Assembly (NCBI GenBank): GCA_030604545.1
Contig: JAUVVS010000059.1
Location: 1-8,517 of the forward strand
Direction of reading: 5' to 3'
Length of the DNA: 8,517 nucleotides
Origin: Deltaproteobacteria bacterium
GTDB taxonomy: Bacteria; Desulfobacterota; Desulfobacteria; Desulfobacterales; JAUVVS01
Below, one piece after another: positions 7,066 to 8,517 of the stretch; position 1 is the stretch's first letter, and the number at the start of each line of letters is the position of its first letter. The position numbers were made by a program, and so were the translations under genes. The notes below the pieces were generated by a model. The model was given only the letters and a program-made list of their open reading frames with translations, had not been told where the DNA came from and searched no databases.

Positions 7066-7788
7066 TTATCCCTGATTCTTCACTATCTTGCATCCTATCT
7101 TTGGGTGCTTGGCATCTCTGAATCGAACAATCTGATATTGAATTGGTATTGAGCAATTATCAAGCATCCTCTCCATCTCATTCTGACTTTTATACAATCT
7201 TTGAAAGTTATAGCTGAAAATAAATTTAGCTGCCAATCGTGGGCTCACGAATCTATACAATGGACTTGCAGCCAACGCTCTCTTGATGGTCTGCCGAAAG
7301 CCAGCCCTTTCCCCTACCTTTTCCTTCTCGTGAGCCACCTTGTCAACTACTGTGAAAAACACCTTACCGTCAGGCGTTAACCATCGCGCGATCTTGTCTA
7401 ACAAGTCTTGAGTGAAGGGGATTAATTCGCCAACTACACCAATGGAATAAATTAAGTCAAAACTGTTAGGAACAAACTGGAGTGATTGAAAATCAGCTTC
7501 AATCAGTACACATTCAGCACAGGATAAATTCGATAATTTTCGGCAAACACGGGCAGCAACCTCCAGCATATCTGTGGAGATATCAATGCCAACAAGACAG
7601 GAAACATTATTTAAACAATGGAAGTACCTGCCAGTCCCACATCCCAGATCAAGTACTCGTAATCCGCTCTTGCCCGCACATGCTTCGGCTAATTCCCCCG
7701 CGTATATGTCATAGCCCGGACGCCCGGGGCCGGTCAGGGGATATGATACAGCGACTTCGGGACCATACCTTTTTTTCATCCGTTCCAT
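7066..7788 (-). CDS. class I SAM-dependent methyltransferase, 240 aa
   Basis: A small stand-alone methyltransferase with a clear SAM site: motif I RVLDLGCGTGRYF at residues 44-56, LVGIDIS at 65-71 (acidic residue D69), IEADFQSLQF at 96-105, FDLIYSIGVVGEL at 110-122 as motif IV, and WLTPDGKVFFTV at 136-147. The C-terminal 90 residues are basic and not recognised; they may hold the acceptor-specific part. The core is canonical, so it is probably active, presumably on a sugar or lipid intermediate made by this cluster, but the acceptor is not predictable. AGG sits 4 bases before the ATG at 7786-7788, and an in-frame TGA upstream with no other start codon after it rules out a longer form. It is 93 bases from the GT2-like gene upstream, the largest gap in the window, so a local promoter is possible though none is clear. 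Confidence 0.9.
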   Translation of the reverse strand: MERMKKRYGPEVAVSYPLTGPGRPGYDIYAGELAEACAGKSGLRVLDLGCGTGRYFHCLNNVSCLVGIDISTDMLEVAARVCRKLSNLSCAECVLIEADFQSLQFVPNSFDLIYSIGVVGELIPFTQDLLDKIARWLTPDGKVFFTVVDKVAHEKEKVGERAGFRQTIKRALAASPLYRFVSPRLAAKFIFSYNFQRLYKSQNEMERMLDNCSIPIQYQIVRFRDAKHPKIGCKIVKNQG

Positions 7789-7812
7789 ATCGCCTATTTC
7801 TATTCTCCTGTT

Positions 7813-7849
7813 GTGTCAACCCATTGCTCAATAGCAAAATCGACGACAC
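7813..7849. repeat. nested short inverted repeats in the 93-base intergenic gap
   Basis: Within the gap between the GT2-like gene and the 240-aa methyltransferase, gtgtc (7813-7817) pairs with gacac (7845-7849), and between them ttgct (7824-7828) pairs with agcaa (7833-7837) around a 4-base loop. Each stem is only 5 bp, with unpaired bases between them and no T-run after, so it does not look like an intrinsic terminator. It may be chance. Confidence 0.25.
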
Positions 7850-7881
7850 GCCTGAAAATGATTACAATATCTATGTATTTC

Positions 7882-8517
7882 TCAGATACTATACGGTTTG
7901 CCGAGTTTCCGATAAACCCACCTCATGCCATCTAAACACGAAGGTCCAAATAAAATCCCGAGAAGCACGATTAGTGATTTTCCTGTTGCACCGACTGCCC
8001 TGAGTTTTTGGTATGTTTTTCTCGCGTATTTTACATCGTGAACATTAACAAATTCCAGAGAGGCATTAAACATAATACCTGAAAATAAGTCCGGGCGTAT
8101 GCTTCTAAGCTTATTGAGATATGCCCACTCTTCATCCAAGAGAACTTTATATGCAATATATTTTCGCGGATCGGGCCTCACAGGATTAGCATTACATATC
8201 CTGTCAGATCCTTCTGTATGATAAATATAGAGAGCTTGATGTATGTAGTAATGAGTAGCTCGTTCGTCAAGCTTCAACCACAAAACACTTTCGAATCCCA
8301 CAAGCTTTTCATTAAATCTAAGGCCTCCTAATAGAGAAGTCTTAGTAATCCCCCTAACTCCTCCAACACAACTTTTTATTTCTGATTCGACATACTGATC
8401 AGAATCTAAGTCTGTACAAGTAAATTTTCCGGTAACAACATCCAAACAATTGCAAATTACATGATCAATTCGGGAATCAATCTCCTTTGGTACTTTAATT
8501 AGCGTGCTCAGAGCAAC
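7882..8517 (-). CDS. GT2-like glycosyltransferase, C-terminal part (cut by the right window edge)
   Basis: The frame is open from the right edge to the TGA at 7882-7884, giving 211 residues, so the true start lies outside the window; a TTG at 8443-8445 is inside this frame and is not needed as a start. The visible part resembles the second half of a GT-A, GT2-family domain: GGVRGITKTSLLGGL at 52-66, RFNEKLVGFESVLWLKL at 67-83, and YYIHQALYIYHTEGSDRI at 90-107. These correspond to the segment where GT2 proteins have a G-G-F-x-E-x-L, an ED-type acidic motif and a YR.H ending. The acidic pair reads ES (76-77) here. The last 90 residues form a tail of no recognised domain, with a hydrophobic stretch KSLIVLLGILFG near 179-190. 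The nucleotide-binding DxD region is not in view, so the family call rests on the C-terminal half only. It probably transfers a sugar in the same pathway. Confidence 0.68.
   Translation of the reverse strand, partial: VALSTLIKVPKEIDSRIDHVICNCLDVVTGKFTCTDLDSDQYVESEIKSCVGGVRGITKTSLLGGLRFNEKLVGFESVLWLKLDERATHYYIHQALYIYHTEGSDRICNANPVRPDPRKYIAYKVLLDEEWAYLNKLRSIRPDLFSGIMFNASLEFVNVHDVKYARKTYQKLRAVGATGKSLIVLLGILFGPSCLDGMRWVYRKLGKPYSI

Noticed and set aside
7814..7819. A perfect TTGACA on the minus strand as a -35 promoter element.
   Set aside because: No acceptable -10 hexamer lies 15-18 bases downstream, and the position would leave almost no leader before the methyltransferase start.
7813..7849. 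An intrinsic terminator after the GT2-like gene.
   Set aside because: The stems are only 5 bp, are not GC-rich, and there is no T-run following them on the minus strand.
7482..8003. A 173-codon open frame on the plus strand.
   Set aside because: It lies antisense across two well-supported minus-strand genes and the gap between them, has low-complexity, Cys- and His-rich composition and no recognisable motif.
8443..8445. TTG as the start of the right-edge gene.
   Set aside because: The same frame stays open for 24 more codons to the edge with GT2-like sequence, so the gene is simply cut by the window.

Overview
The window is a slice of a bacterial surface-polysaccharide gene cluster (O-antigen, capsule or exopolysaccharide type). 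Every supported gene lies on the minus strand, so transcription runs from the right edge to the left. Genes are packed tightly: one stop codon abuts the next start, there is a 4-base GTGA overlap and an 8-base overlap, and gaps are 4, 6, 13, 31, 39 and 93 bases. I see no tRNA, rRNA, CRISPR array, insertion sequence or convincing terminator. Gene content and the moderate, uneven GC fit a Gram-negative bacterium, but nothing here fixes the taxon.

In transcription order the genes are: the C-terminal part of a GT2-type glycosyltransferase, open to the right edge (7882-8517); a class I SAM methyltransferase (7066-7788); a NodB/CE4-like polysaccharide deacetylase (6043-7059); a GT4 glycosyltransferase (4889-6046); a SAM methyltransferase broken by one in-frame TAA (4133-4849); a second, motif-degenerate SAM methyltransferase (3478-4140); a second GT4 glycosyltransferase related to the first (2364-3464); a GalE-like UDP-hexose 4-epimerase (1365-2363); a longer SAM methyltransferase (392-1360); and the N-terminal 120 codons of another GT4 glycosyltransferase running off the left edge (1-360).

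A reasonable joint reading is that the epimerase supplies UDP-galactose or a related donor, three GT4 and one GT2 enzymes add sugars to a lipid-linked repeat unit, the deacetylase-like protein removes acyl groups, and the methyltransferases decorate sugars. No flippase, polymerase, ligase or initiating phosphosugar transferase is in view; these would be expected outside the window. The substrates of the transferases and methyltransferases cannot be read from sequence.

The most notable observation is the methyltransferase at 4133-4849. A single ochre codon at 4760-4762 interrupts a reading frame that is open for the other 237 sense codons, with the SAM-binding motif just after the stop. Other points are the high number of methyltransferases (four), non-canonical motifs in one GT4, one methyltransferase and the deacetylase, two nine-base homopolymers inside the deacetylase gene, and uneven base composition between adjacent genes. 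I found no clear evidence of an entirely new type of system.
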